From NCBI RefSeq assembly GCF_004016505.1, contig NZ_SACR01000001.1, forward strand, positions 248,001-312,000: a stretch of DNA of 64,000 nucleotides. Direction: 5' to 3'. This document shows positions 20,073 through 28,596 of this stretch, one piece after another. Source of the stretch: Rubrivivax rivuli (lineage in GTDB: Bacteria > Pseudomonadota > Gammaproteobacteria > Burkholderiales > Burkholderiaceae_C). Under the pieces are notes generated by a model. The model worked only from the letters and a program-made list of their open reading frames with translations, ran no database searches and had not been told where the DNA came from. Both the position numbers and the translations under genes were made by a program. The first letter of the stretch is position 1. Every line of letters starts with the position of its first letter.

Positions 20073-21830
20073 ATGAGATTGCTCACCCTCCTGGCTGCGG
20101 CTGCCGCGGCCGCACTGGCCGGCTGCGCCACGGCGCCCGGCCCCGCATCGGCGCCCGTCACGCTGCGCGTCATCGCTTTCAACGACCTGCACGGCAACCT
20201 GGAAAGCAGCAACCTCGTGCTGCCCCACCCCGACCCCGCCAAGCCCGGGCAGGCTCTGCGCATGGCCGTGGGTGGCGCGGCCCACCAGGCCGGGCTGATC
20301 AAAGCCCTGCGCGCCGGCGCGCAGCACAGCGTGGTGGTGAGCAGTGGCGACGCCATCGGTGCCACGCCGCTGGTCTCGGCGCTGTTCTGGCACGAGAGCA
20401 CCATCGACGTGATGAACCGCATGGGCGTGGACATCGCTACTTTGGGCAACCACGAGTTCGATGCCGGCGTGGCCGAGCTGCAGCGCATGGTGAACGGTGG
20501 CTGCCGCGCGCCCAAGGCCGGCGACCCCGCGGTCAGCTGCGCCCTGGGCGAGTACGAAGGCGCGAAGTTCCCCTTCGTCTCGGCCAACATCGTGCAGGAC
20601 AACGGGCGCCCGCTGGTGGCGACTTCGGTCATCCGCGAGGTGGGCGGCATCAAGGTCGGCTTCATCGGCGCCGTCACCACCGACATGCCCTCGCTGGTGG
20701 TGCCCTCGGGCATCGCCGGGCTGCGTTTCATCGACGAGTCGAAAGCCATCAACGCCGAGGCCGCGCGCCTGCAGGCCGCGGGCGTGCAGGCGCTGGTGGC
20801 CGTCATCCACGAAGGCGGCAACACCGGCGAGCCCGGCAGCACCATGGAGTGGAACGACGCCGGCTGCGCCAACCGCCGCGGCGCCATCTTCGAGATCGAG
20901 AAGCAGCTTTCGCCGGCCGTGGACGTGGTGCTCTCCGGCCACTCGCACCAGGGCTACAACTGCAAGATCAACGGCCGCCCGGTGATGCAGGCCACGGCCC
21001 AGGGCCGGGGCTTGAGCGTGCTCGACCTCGTGCTCGACCCGACAACCGGCGACGTCGACCGCGCGCGCAGCCTGCACCGCAACCTGCCGGTGTTCAACGA
21101 GAAGACGACCGCGGCGCACCGCGAGCTCGTCATCTCGCAAGAGCCCGCGCCCTACGCCTTTGCATTGAGCGCGGCGCAGCCCGACGCCGCCATCGCCGCG
21201 CGCGTGGCCGCCTACAGCGAACGCGCGCGCCCGCTGGCCGAACGCAAGGTGGGCCGCATCGCCGGCAACTTCGCCACGGGCGCCAACAACGGCGACATGG
21301 CCGCCGGCCGCCTGGTGGCCGATGCGCAATGGCACAGCACGCGCTCGGCCGAACGCGGCGGCAGCCAGTTCGCGCTGATGAACAACGGCGGCGTGCGCGC
21401 CGCGCTGGTGTGCCGCGGCACGCCGCCCTGCGACGTGAGCTTCGGCGACGTGTTCACGATGCAGCCCTTCGGCAACACGCTGGTGGTGATGACGCTCAGC
21501 GGCGCCGAGATCCAGGCGCTGATCGAGGGCCAGAGCCGTGCCGGTGCCTTGATCCCTTCCAGCAACATCCGCTGGACCTGGCGCGCCAACGCGCCGCAAG
21601 GCCAGCGTGTGCAGAACCTCCGCATCGGCGGCGAGCCGGTGAACCCGGCCAAGGACTACCGCCTCACCGTCAACAGCTTCATGGCCGAAGGCGGCGACGG
21701 CTTCACCACGCTGCGCGCCGGCCGCAACCGGGTGGGCGGCGATGTGGACATTGATGCGCTGATGGCCTTCCTCGCCGCGAACACGAACGGCGTGACGCCC
21801 GACCCCGACCTGCGCTACACGGTCGAATGA
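20073..21830 (+). CDS. Exported 5'-nucleotidase family lipoprotein
   Basis: A 585-residue metallophosphoesterase lipoprotein (lipobox LAGC at about residue 18). N-terminal metal motifs: FNDLHGN, SSGDAIGA, TLGNHEFDAG, IHEGG and SGHSHQGYN. The C-terminal nucleotide-binding domain carries MNNGGVRA and FMAEGGDGF. It would strip phosphate from nucleotides outside the cytoplasmic membrane and provide nucleosides for the ABC importer. It follows the DNase I-like lipoprotein by 20 bases and overlaps deoA by ATGA. 2',3'-cyclic phosphodiesterase activity is possible in this family. Confidence 0.92.
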   Translation: MRLLTLLAAAAAAALAGCATAPGPASAPVTLRVIAFNDLHGNLESSNLVLPHPDPAKPGQALRMAVGGAAHQAGLIKALRAGAQHSVVVSSGDAIGATPLVSALFWHESTIDVMNRMGVDIATLGNHEFDAGVAELQRMVNGGCRAPKAGDPAVSCALGEYEGAKFPFVSANIVQDNGRPLVATSVIREVGGIKVGFIGAVTTDMPSLVVPSGIAGLRFIDESKAINAEAARLQAAGVQALVAVIHEGGNTGEPGSTMEWNDAGCANRRGAIFEIEKQLSPAVDVVLSGHSHQGYNCKINGRPVMQATAQGRGLSVLDLVLDPTTGDVDRARSLHRNLPVFNEKTTAAHRELVISQEPAPYAFALSAAQPDAAIAARVAAYSERARPLAERKVGRIAGNFATGANNGDMAAGRLVADAQWHSTRSAERGGSQFALMNNGGVRAALVCRGTPPCDVSFGDVFTMQPFGNTLVVMTLSGAEIQALIEGQSRAGALIPSSNIRWTWRANAPQGQRVQNLRIGGEPVNPAKDYRLTVNSFMAEGGDGFTTLRAGRNRVGGDVDIDALMAFLAANTNGVTPDPDLRYTVE

Positions 21831-23155
21831 GCACGCCGGCCGAACTGCCGGTGCGCGTGATCGCCGCCAAGCGGGACGGCGGCACGCTGAGCACGGCGCA
21901 GATCGAAGGCTTCGTGCAAGGCCTGGTGAGCGGCGACTGGGCCGACGCCCAGGCAGCGGCACTGGCCATGGCCATCGTGCTGCGTGGCATGGACGAGGCC
22001 GAGACCGTGGCCCTTACGCGCGCCATGACACACAGCGGCGAGGTGCTGCGCTGGGCCGCTGAGAACCTGCACGGCCCCGTCCTCGACAAACACTCCACCG
22101 GCGGCGTGGGCGACAAGCTCAGCCTGATGCTCGCGCCCATGGTGGCGGCCTGCGGCGGCGTGGTGCCGATGATCAGCGGCCGCGGCCTGGGCCACACCGG
22201 CGGCACGCTGGACAAGCTGGAAGCCCTGCCCGGCTACGGCGTGAACCCGCCACGCGAAACGCTGCTGGCCACGCTGCGCACGGCGGGCTGCGCCATCGTG
22301 GGCGCCGGCGACACGCTGGCGCCGGCCGACCGGCGGCTCTATGGCATCCGCGACGTCACGGCCACGGTGGACAGCGTGCCCTTGATCACCGCCAGCATCC
22401 TGAGCAAGAAGCTCGCGGCCGGCCTGCAAGCCCTGGTGCTGGACGTGAAGGTGGGCAGCGGCGCGGTGATGCAGCGGCTGGACGACGCGCGCACGCTGGC
22501 GCAGAGCCTGGTGCGCGCGGCGCGCGGCGCCGGGCTGCCGGCGCGGGCGCTCATCACCGACATGAACGAGGTGCTGGGCAGCAGCGCAGGCAACGCGCTG
22601 GAGGTGGCCGAGGCGCTGCGCTACCTGCGCGGTGAAGAACGTGAACCGCGCCAGCACGCGCTGACGCTGGCGCAGGTGGGCCACCTGCTGCAGCTGGGCG
22701 GCCTGGCCGCCACGGCGGAAGGCGGTGCGGCCATGGCCACGCAAGTGCTGGACAGCGGTGCTGCGGCCGAGAAGTTCGCGCAGATGGTGGCCGCACTCGG
22801 CGGCCCGCGCGACGTGCTGGCCGATGCGCAGCTGCCGGTGGCGCCGGTGATCAAGCCCGTGCCCGCGCCGCGCGCCGGCCACGTGCAGCAGCTCGACGTG
22901 CGGGCGATCGGTTACGCCGTGGTGGCGCTGGGCGGCGGGCGCGTGCGGCCGGGCGACCGGGTCGACCCGCGCGTGGGTCTGGACCGCGTGGTGGGCCGCG
23001 GGGCCACGGTGCAGACGGGCGACCCGCTGGCTTTCGTGCACGCGGCCGATGAAGGCGCAGCCGAGGCGGCCATCGCCGCGGTGCTGGCAACCGTGCAGAT
23101 CGGCGACGAAGCGCCGACGGCGCTGCCGCTGATCGCCGAGGTGATCGACACCTGA
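21827..23155 (+). CDS. deoA: Thymidine phosphorylase
   Basis: Splits thymidine or deoxyuridine with phosphate to the base and deoxyribose-1-phosphate. The 442-residue protein shows the family pattern: VIAAKRDGGTLS at the start, LDKHSTGGVGDKLSLML (phosphate site), MISGRGLGHTGGTLDKLEA (signature), then LDVKVGSGAVM and the C-terminal all-beta domain (ALGGGRVRPGDRVDPRVG). It is last in the operon; repeat copy B follows within 6 bases. Confidence 0.95.
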   Translation: MSTPAELPVRVIAAKRDGGTLSTAQIEGFVQGLVSGDWADAQAAALAMAIVLRGMDEAETVALTRAMTHSGEVLRWAAENLHGPVLDKHSTGGVGDKLSLMLAPMVAACGGVVPMISGRGLGHTGGTLDKLEALPGYGVNPPRETLLATLRTAGCAIVGAGDTLAPADRRLYGIRDVTATVDSVPLITASILSKKLAAGLQALVLDVKVGSGAVMQRLDDARTLAQSLVRAARGAGLPARALITDMNEVLGSSAGNALEVAEALRYLRGEEREPRQHALTLAQVGHLLQLGGLAATAEGGAAMATQVLDSGAAAEKFAQMVAALGGPRDVLADAQLPVAPVIKPVPAPRAGHVQQLDVRAIGYAVVALGGGRVRPGDRVDPRVGLDRVVGRGATVQTGDPLAFVHAADEGAAEAAIAAVLATVQIGDEAPTALPLIAEVIDT

Positions 23156-23160
23156 GGCGC

Positions 23161-23248
23161 GATCAAGGACATGCGCGGAACCGGCTTTGCCGGGCCGCAG
23201 CATGAGCCCCCTTGGGGGGTAGCGAACGCAGTGAGCTTGGGGGCTCTA
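23161..23248 (+). repeat. Dispersed palindromic repeat, copy B (between convergent deoA and ALDH genes)
   Basis: Same order of elements as copy A: GATCAAG, CGCGGAACCGGCTTTGCCGG, CCCCCTTGGGGGG, AGCGAACGCAGTGAGCTTGGGGG. It exactly fills the gap between the deoA stop and the aldehyde dehydrogenase stop. Read on the minus strand it would encode PPSSLRSLPPKGAHAAARQS, but two TAG codons end the dehydrogenase just before it. It may act as a bidirectional terminator or mRNA 3'-end stabiliser. Confidence 0.85.
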
Positions 23249-25636
23249 CTACACGCCGTAGGGCACCCAGACGTTCTTGACCTGCACCGCCTGCTCCAGC
23301 ACGGTGTGCAGGTCGTGCAGCGACGCGGCGGCGGCTTCGCCCACCCAGGTGCGCTTGAGGTTGCTGACCGACAGCGCCTCCACCTTCGCGCACTGTGCGG
23401 CCGCGGCACCGGGCCACCACAACGCATCGACCTCGGCGTGCGAAGCCAGGGTCTCGGCCAGCGCATCGGCGTCGCCCGTGACGAGGTTCACCACACCGCC
23501 GGGCACGTCGCTCGTGTCCAGCACCTGGTAGAGCTCGGCGGCCACCAGCGGCTGGCGGCGCGAGGGCACGGCCACCACGCGGTTGCCCATCGCGATGGCC
23601 GGCGCGATCAGCGCCACCAGGCCGAGCAGCGGCGCGTCGTCGGGGGCGATCACGCCGATCTGGCCCACGGGCTCGTGCAGCGCCAGCGTCACGCCGTGCA
23701 TCGGCGGCTGGTGCACGGCGCCGTCGTGCTTGTCGGCCCAGGCCGCGAAGTCGAAGAGGCACTCCACCGCGGCCTGCACCTCGGCGGCGGCCGCCGCTTC
23801 GCTGCTGAAGGGCGCCAGCAGCTCGACGAAACGCTGGCGCTGCGCCTGCAGGTTCTCGGCCAGGTAGTACAGCACCTGGGCGCGGCCGTGCGCGCTGTTG
23901 CGCGCCCAGCCGGCGGCCGCACGCGCGGCCTCCACGGCGTTGCGGATGTCCTTGCGGTTGCCTTCGGGCACCAGGCCCAGCAGCGTGTTGCCGGCCCACA
24001 CCTCGCGGCTGTAGCCGCCGTCGGGGCGCGTCTGCTTGCCGCCGATGTAGAGCTTGGCGGTGCGGTCGATGGCGTTCGGGTCGGCGGCCACCAGGGCAGT
24101 GCTGGCCTTCGCGGTCTTCGCTGACTTGACCGCCGACTTCGTGGCCTTCGCGCCCTTCGCAGCGATGGGCTTGAGGTACTCGCGCAGCCCCTCGCGCCCG
24201 CCTTCGCGGCCGTAGCCCGATTCGCGCACGCCGCCGAAGCCGCAGGCCGCGTCGAACTGGTTCGCGGTGTTGACCCACACCACGCCGGTCTTGAGCTGTG
24301 GCGCCACATGCAGTGCCAGCGTGATGCTCTCGCTCCACACGCAGGCCGCCAGGCCGAAGCGCGTGTTGTTGGCCAGCTCCACCGCCTCGGCCGGCGTGCG
24401 GAAGGTCTGCACCGTCAGCACGGGGCCGAAGACCTCTTGCTGCACGATCTCGCTGGCGGTGTCCACGCCCGTCACCAGCGTGGGCGGGAAGTAGCAGTGT
24501 TCACCTTGCGGCAACTCGGTCGCGCAGGCCTGGTAGACCTCGGCGCCTTCGGCGCGTGCGCGTTCAACGAAGCCGCTCACGCGCTGCCACTGCGTGCGGT
24601 CGACCAGCGCGCCCATGTCGATGCTCTTGTCCAGCGGGTCGCCGACGCGGATCTTCGCCATGCGCGCCTTGAGCTTGGCCAGCAGCGCCGGGGCCGTGCC
24701 TTCGTGCACCAGCAGGCGTGAACCGGCGCAGCAGACCTCGCCCTGGTTGAACCAGATGCTGTCGACGATGCCTTCCACGGCAGCGTCGAGGTCGGCGTCG
24801 GCAAACACGATGTAGGGGCTCTTGCCGCCCAGCTCCAGGCTCAGCTTCTTGCCGCTGCCGGCGGTGGCCTGGCGGATGAGCTTGCCCACCTCGGTGCTGC
24901 CGGTGAAGGCGATCTTGGCGATGCCCGGGTGCGCGGTGATGGCCTGGCCCACGGCGCCGTCGCCGGTGACGAGGTTGAACACACCGGCGGGCAAGCCCAC
25001 TTCCTGGCAGATCTCGGCAAAGAGCAGCGCCGTCAGCGAGGTCTGTTCGGCAGGCTTGAAGACGATGGTGTTGCCGCAGGCCAGCGCCGGCGCCACCTTC
25101 CAGGCCAGCATCAGCAGCGGGAAGTTCCAGGGCACGATCTGGCCCACCACGCCCAGGGCTTCGTGGCCGGGCAGCTCACGCGCCAGCAGCTGCGCCCAGC
25201 CGGCGTGGTGGTAGAAGTGGCGCACGGCCAAGGGCACGTCGGCATCGCGCGTTTCGCGGATGGTCTTGCCGTTGTCCAGCGTCTCCAGCACCGCGAAGAG
25301 CCGCGCGTGTTTCTGCAGCGCGCGCGCCAGCGCGTAGAGCAGCTTGGCGCGGCCGTGGCCGCCCAAGGCTTGCCAGGCGGGCAGTGCTGCGGAGGCCGCG
25401 GCCACCGCGCGATCCACCAGCTTGGCATCGCCTTGGGCGATGGCCGCGAGCGTCTTGCCGTTGGCGGGGTTGGTGCTGTCGAAGTGCGAGGCGCTCTTCG
25501 GGCCCTTGACCCAGGCACCGTCGATGAAGTGCCCGAAGCGGCGGCCGTGGCGTTCGAGCCAGGCCTGCGCGACCTCGGCGCTTTCGGGGGAGGGGCCGTA
25601 GTCCATGGTGGCGAGGATGTCTTGCAGGGTCGGCAT
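23249..25636 (-). CDS. ALDH16-type two-domain aldehyde dehydrogenase
   Basis: A 795-residue protein with two aldehyde dehydrogenase domains. Domain 1 (about 30-480) is complete: IVPWNFPL and FKPAEQTS for NAD binding, FTGSTEVGK, LELGGKSP with the general-base Glu, and GEVCCAGS with the catalytic Cys at 302. A lysine/alanine-rich linker (about 488-525) joins domain 2, which keeps the fold (GVIAPDDAPLLGLVALIAPA) but has no catalytic Cys motif. This architecture is that of the ALDH16 family. It lies 7 bases after deoC in the same operon; DeoC releases acetaldehyde, which this enzyme could oxidise to acetate. The substrate is inferred. Confidence 0.9.
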   Translation of the reverse strand: MPTLQDILATMDYGPSPESAEVAQAWLERHGRRFGHFIDGAWVKGPKSASHFDSTNPANGKTLAAIAQGDAKLVDRAVAAASAALPAWQALGGHGRAKLLYALARALQKHARLFAVLETLDNGKTIRETRDADVPLAVRHFYHHAGWAQLLARELPGHEALGVVGQIVPWNFPLLMLAWKVAPALACGNTIVFKPAEQTSLTALLFAEICQEVGLPAGVFNLVTGDGAVGQAITAHPGIAKIAFTGSTEVGKLIRQATAGSGKKLSLELGGKSPYIVFADADLDAAVEGIVDSIWFNQGEVCCAGSRLLVHEGTAPALLAKLKARMAKIRVGDPLDKSIDMGALVDRTQWQRVSGFVERARAEGAEVYQACATELPQGEHCYFPPTLVTGVDTASEIVQQEVFGPVLTVQTFRTPAEAVELANNTRFGLAACVWSESITLALHVAPQLKTGVVWVNTANQFDAACGFGGVRESGYGREGGREGLREYLKPIAAKGAKATKSAVKSAKTAKASTALVAADPNAIDRTAKLYIGGKQTRPDGGYSREVWAGNTLLGLVPEGNRKDIRNAVEAARAAAGWARNSAHGRAQVLYYLAENLQAQRQRFVELLAPFSSEAAAAAEVQAAVECLFDFAAWADKHDGAVHQPPMHGVTLALHEPVGQIGVIAPDDAPLLGLVALIAPAIAMGNRVVAVPSRRQPLVAAELYQVLDTSDVPGGVVNLVTGDADALAETLASHAEVDALWWPGAAAAQCAKVEALSVSNLKRTWVGEAAAASLHDLHTVLEQAVQVKNVWVPYGV

Positions 25637-25643
25637 GGCGGAA

Positions 25644-26648
25644 TCAGGGCATGGCGTGCCGGTGGGCAGCGCTGTAGTGGCCGGTGACGTAGTGCTCCAA
25701 CTGCCGCTCGATGTCGGTGAGCAGGCTGCTGGCGCCGAAGCGGAACAAGTCGGGCTGCAGCCAGCGGGGGCCCAGCTCTTCCTTCATCAGCGCGAGGTAC
25801 TGCAGCGCGCCCTTGGCCGAGCTGATGCCGCCGGCGGGCTTGTAGCCCACCACCTGGCCGGTCTCGGCCTGGAAGTCGCGGATGGCGCGCACCATCACCA
25901 GCGAGACGTCCAGCGTCGCGTTCACGCCTTCCTTGCCGGTGCTGGTCTTGATGAAGTCGGCGCCGGCCATCATGGCCACCCACGAGGCGCGGGCCACGTT
26001 CTCCAGCGTCTGCAGCTCGCCGGTGGCGAGGATGGCCTTCAGGTGCGCGGGGCCGCAGGCTTTCTTGAACGAGACCAGTTCTTCGTACAGCGCGGCCCAG
26101 TCGTGCGTGAGCGCATGGCGGCGGCTGATGACGATGTCGACCTCCTGCGCGCCGGCGGCCACGCTGAGCTCGATCTCGCGCAGCTTGGTCTCCATGGGCG
26201 TGAGGCCGGCCGGGAAACCCGTGCTCACCACCGCCACCGGGATGCCGCTGCCCTGCAGCGCCTGCACGGCCTCGGCCACCATCTCGTGATAGACGCAGAC
26301 CGCGCCCACTTGCAAGGACGGCAGCCCCAGCGCAGACAGCAACTCGGCACCCAGCGGCTGGCGCGCCTTGGCGCACAGGCGGCGCACGCGGCCGGGCGTG
26401 TCGTCGCCCGAGAGCGTGGTGAGGTCCATGCACTGGATGGCCTTCACCAGCCACGCGGCCTGGTAGGCCTTCTTCACCGAGCGGCTGGCGTTGAGCACGG
26501 CCACGCGGCGCGCCACGGCGGGCTGATTCACGCGCACGGTGCGCACGCGCGCCAGGTCCAGCGGCGTGCCGGCGTTCAAGGGTGGGGCGGCCGGGGCCGC
26601 AGCAGCGGCTGGCGGCGCGGCGTTCTTGGGCTTGGCAACGGCGCTCAT
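25644..26648 (-). CDS. deoC: Deoxyribose-phosphate aldolase
   Basis: Cleaves 2-deoxyribose-5-phosphate to glyceraldehyde-3-phosphate and acetaldehyde. The Schiff-base lysine is in FIKTSTGK (K234); other family motifs are CMDLTTLSGDD, VCVYHEMV, STGFPAG, EVDIVISR and GYKPAGGI. At 334 residues it is of the long, eukaryote-like type with an Ala/Pro-rich N-terminal extension of about 25 residues that is probably disordered. It is the first gene of the deoC-ALDH operon, completing deoxynucleoside catabolism except for phosphopentomutase, which is not in the window. Confidence 0.94.
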   Translation of the reverse strand: MSAVAKPKNAAPPAAAAAPAAPPLNAGTPLDLARVRTVRVNQPAVARRVAVLNASRSVKKAYQAAWLVKAIQCMDLTTLSGDDTPGRVRRLCAKARQPLGAELLSALGLPSLQVGAVCVYHEMVAEAVQALQGSGIPVAVVSTGFPAGLTPMETKLREIELSVAAGAQEVDIVISRRHALTHDWAALYEELVSFKKACGPAHLKAILATGELQTLENVARASWVAMMAGADFIKTSTGKEGVNATLDVSLVMVRAIRDFQAETGQVVGYKPAGGISSAKGALQYLALMKEELGPRWLQPDLFRFGASSLLTDIERQLEHYVTGHYSAAHRHAMP

Positions 26649-26730
26649 GCGCAGGCACTCCAGGGCTTTTGGGCGAAGCCGCGCAGCATAAGGCCTGCCA
26701 GGGCCGCCGCCGCAGCCCGTGCGCCGGGGC

Positions 26731-27903
26731 TCAGGACAGGCTGTCGATGGCCCGGCGCGCCACGCTGGTGAGCGTGGTCATCAGCAGCGCCAGCACCCAG
26801 CGCACGAAGGCCACGGTCACTTCGGCCGTGCCCAGCACCACCTTGCGGCCCAGGAAACGGAAGATCGCGCCCATCAGCGTCTTCACGTGGCCCGCCACTT
26901 CCTTGCTGAACTGGGCGGCGTGGCCCAGCAGCCAGGCCAGCTGGTCCAGCAGCGTGAGCCCGGCCGTGACCCCGGCGCCGAGCACGCTGCCGATGAGGTA
27001 GACCGCCTTGCGCACCAGCCAGGCCAGCGCACGGCCGATCAGGCTCAGCAGCTTGGCCGAGCCCATGGCGAAGCCGCCGTGGCCCTCGGCGGCGCGCTCC
27101 AGCCAGCCCTTGACCTCGACCCCGTCGTTCGGCGCCGAGCCCTGGCCCTTGGCCAGGCCTTCCCAGCTGCGCCCGGCCACGCCAGGGATGTAGCTGCCTT
27201 CCATGTTGTGCGCAGCGATGCTGAACAGCGCCGCCGAGCCCGTGGGCAGGCACAGCCCGCCACCGGCCAGCGGCGCATGGAAGAAGGGCAGCATGGGGAT
27301 CATCGGCACCACATCGGCCGGGTGGTAGACACGGTGGATGTTGCCGGCCCCCAGGCGCTGGCTCAGCGCCCCGGCGAACACGGCGTCGCCGACACGCGGC
27401 GCGCCAAAGGTGTAGAGCGTGACCGGCGCCACGGCGTGGGCGCTGGCCCAGTCGGCCGTCAGCGCCGCCAGCGCGCCGCCCAGGCTGTGGCCCACGCAAT
27501 GGATGCGCGAAGGCCGCTGCGCCCGCAGGAAATCGGTGAGGTTCTTCTGGAAGGACTTCCAGGTCTCGTGGAAACCGGCATGCACCGGCCAACCCGCCGG
27601 GCCCAGCTGCATGCCGATGTTCAGATTGACCAGCCAGTCCAGGCCGATGGCGGTGCCGCGTGTGGCCACCAGCACCTCGCCTTCGTGCGGGCCGATGCCC
27701 GCCGCCACGTAGCCGAAGTTGGACAGCGCCGTCCACTTCAAGGCGCCGGTCTTGCCCGCGAACTGCGAGCTGTCGGCCAGGGCGAACTTGCCCTCGGTGC
27801 CGAAACGCACGCCGCGCTCGCGCTCGGCGCTGACGGTGCTTTCGCGCAGCGCGTAGACGCGGCGCGCGATCAGGGCGGCTTCGGGTGGGGTGAGGATGGG
27901 CAT
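26731..27903 (-). CDS. Class 3 lipase family protein
   Basis: A 390-residue alpha/beta hydrolase with the lipase_3 nucleophile motif VGHSLGGALA (about residue 148), a FGAPRVGD strand and a DVVPMIP segment with the expected catalytic Asp. There is no signal peptide. The last about 120 residues contain several hydrophobic stretches (LIGRALAWLVRKAVYLIGSVLGAG and others), suggesting membrane insertion. A good TAGGAGA ribosome site precedes the ATG. The upstream cotranscribed gene encodes an exported DUF6795 protein. A cytoplasmically made lipase with an exported partner resembles type VI effector-immunity pairs, but no secretion genes lie nearby. Confidence 0.83.
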   Translation of the reverse strand: MPILTPPEAALIARRVYALRESTVSAERERGVRFGTEGKFALADSSQFAGKTGALKWTALSNFGYVAAGIGPHEGEVLVATRGTAIGLDWLVNLNIGMQLGPAGWPVHAGFHETWKSFQKNLTDFLRAQRPSRIHCVGHSLGGALAALTADWASAHAVAPVTLYTFGAPRVGDAVFAGALSQRLGAGNIHRVYHPADVVPMIPMLPFFHAPLAGGGLCLPTGSAALFSIAAHNMEGSYIPGVAGRSWEGLAKGQGSAPNDGVEVKGWLERAAEGHGGFAMGSAKLLSLIGRALAWLVRKAVYLIGSVLGAGVTAGLTLLDQLAWLLGHAAQFSKEVAGHVKTLMGAIFRFLGRKVVLGTAEVTVAFVRWVLALLMTTLTSVARRAIDSLS

Positions 27904-27934
27904 GCCGGTCTCCTAAAGCGGGCAGCGGGGGCGC

Positions 27935-28432
27935 TCAGTTCAGTTCGCAGATGCCGAACACATCACCGTGGTGCGTGGGCTCCTTCTCGAGCCGGCAGGT
28001 CATCACGATGGGGCGGCCGATCTCGCCTTCGGGCTTGTAGTTCGGCTTGTCGAACATCCAGGCCTTGTAGGTCTTGCCGCCATGCTTGATGAGGATGGTC
28101 TGGCGCACGTTGGGTTCGTGCGGCAGCACCGAGCCCATGAACGAGCTGCGCTCGATCAGCGGCAGCTTGAAAACGCCCTGGGCGTCGGTCTGCGTGGCGT
28201 CGGTGCCCGTCTCGGATTTCCACGACCAGCGGAACTCGCGCTCCACCACCGCGCCTGCCACGGGTTTGCCGTCCTGCAGCACCTTGCCGCTGACGGCCGA
28301 GAACATCACCATCTTTGCCATTGCCGTGCCTTGTGTCGCCAGGGTGAGCCCCAGGCCCGCCAGCAAGAGCCCTGCCAGCCCGAGGAGGCGGCGCAGGGTG
28401 CGGTTGCGGGCGGTGATCGGGGCGTTGTCCAT
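27935..28432 (-). CDS. Exported DUF6795-type protein, partner of the lipase
   Basis: A 165-residue protein with a basic N-terminus and a hydrophobic segment (LLGLAGLLLAGLGLTLA) that looks like a signal peptide cleaved near TAMA. The mature part, starting MVMFSAVSGKVLQDGKPVAG, is a transthyretin/prealbumin-like beta domain matching what I know as DUF6795; a Cys pair (TCRLEK, GICELN) sits near the C-terminus. It lies 31 bases upstream of the lipase gene on the same strand. The function is unknown; holding or neutralising the lipase in the envelope is a possibility only. Confidence 0.72.
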   Translation of the reverse strand: MDNAPITARNRTLRRLLGLAGLLLAGLGLTLATQGTAMAKMVMFSAVSGKVLQDGKPVAGAVVEREFRWSWKSETGTDATQTDAQGVFKLPLIERSSFMGSVLPHEPNVRQTILIKHGGKTYKAWMFDKPNYKPEGEIGRPIVMTCRLEKEPTHHGDVFGICELN

Positions 28433-28596
28433 CGGGGTGTTGCGGCGCCTGGCAAGCTGCGGGAGGTGCCGGGTCTGCCGCGGGAATTGCGCTGACGAGC
28501 CGGCACGATAGCCAGCCGCCGCGCCCGGCGCCAGGGGGAAATCGCAACCAATCCGAACACCCTCCTGCGGCCAGGGGAGGCCGCTGGGGCACGCCT

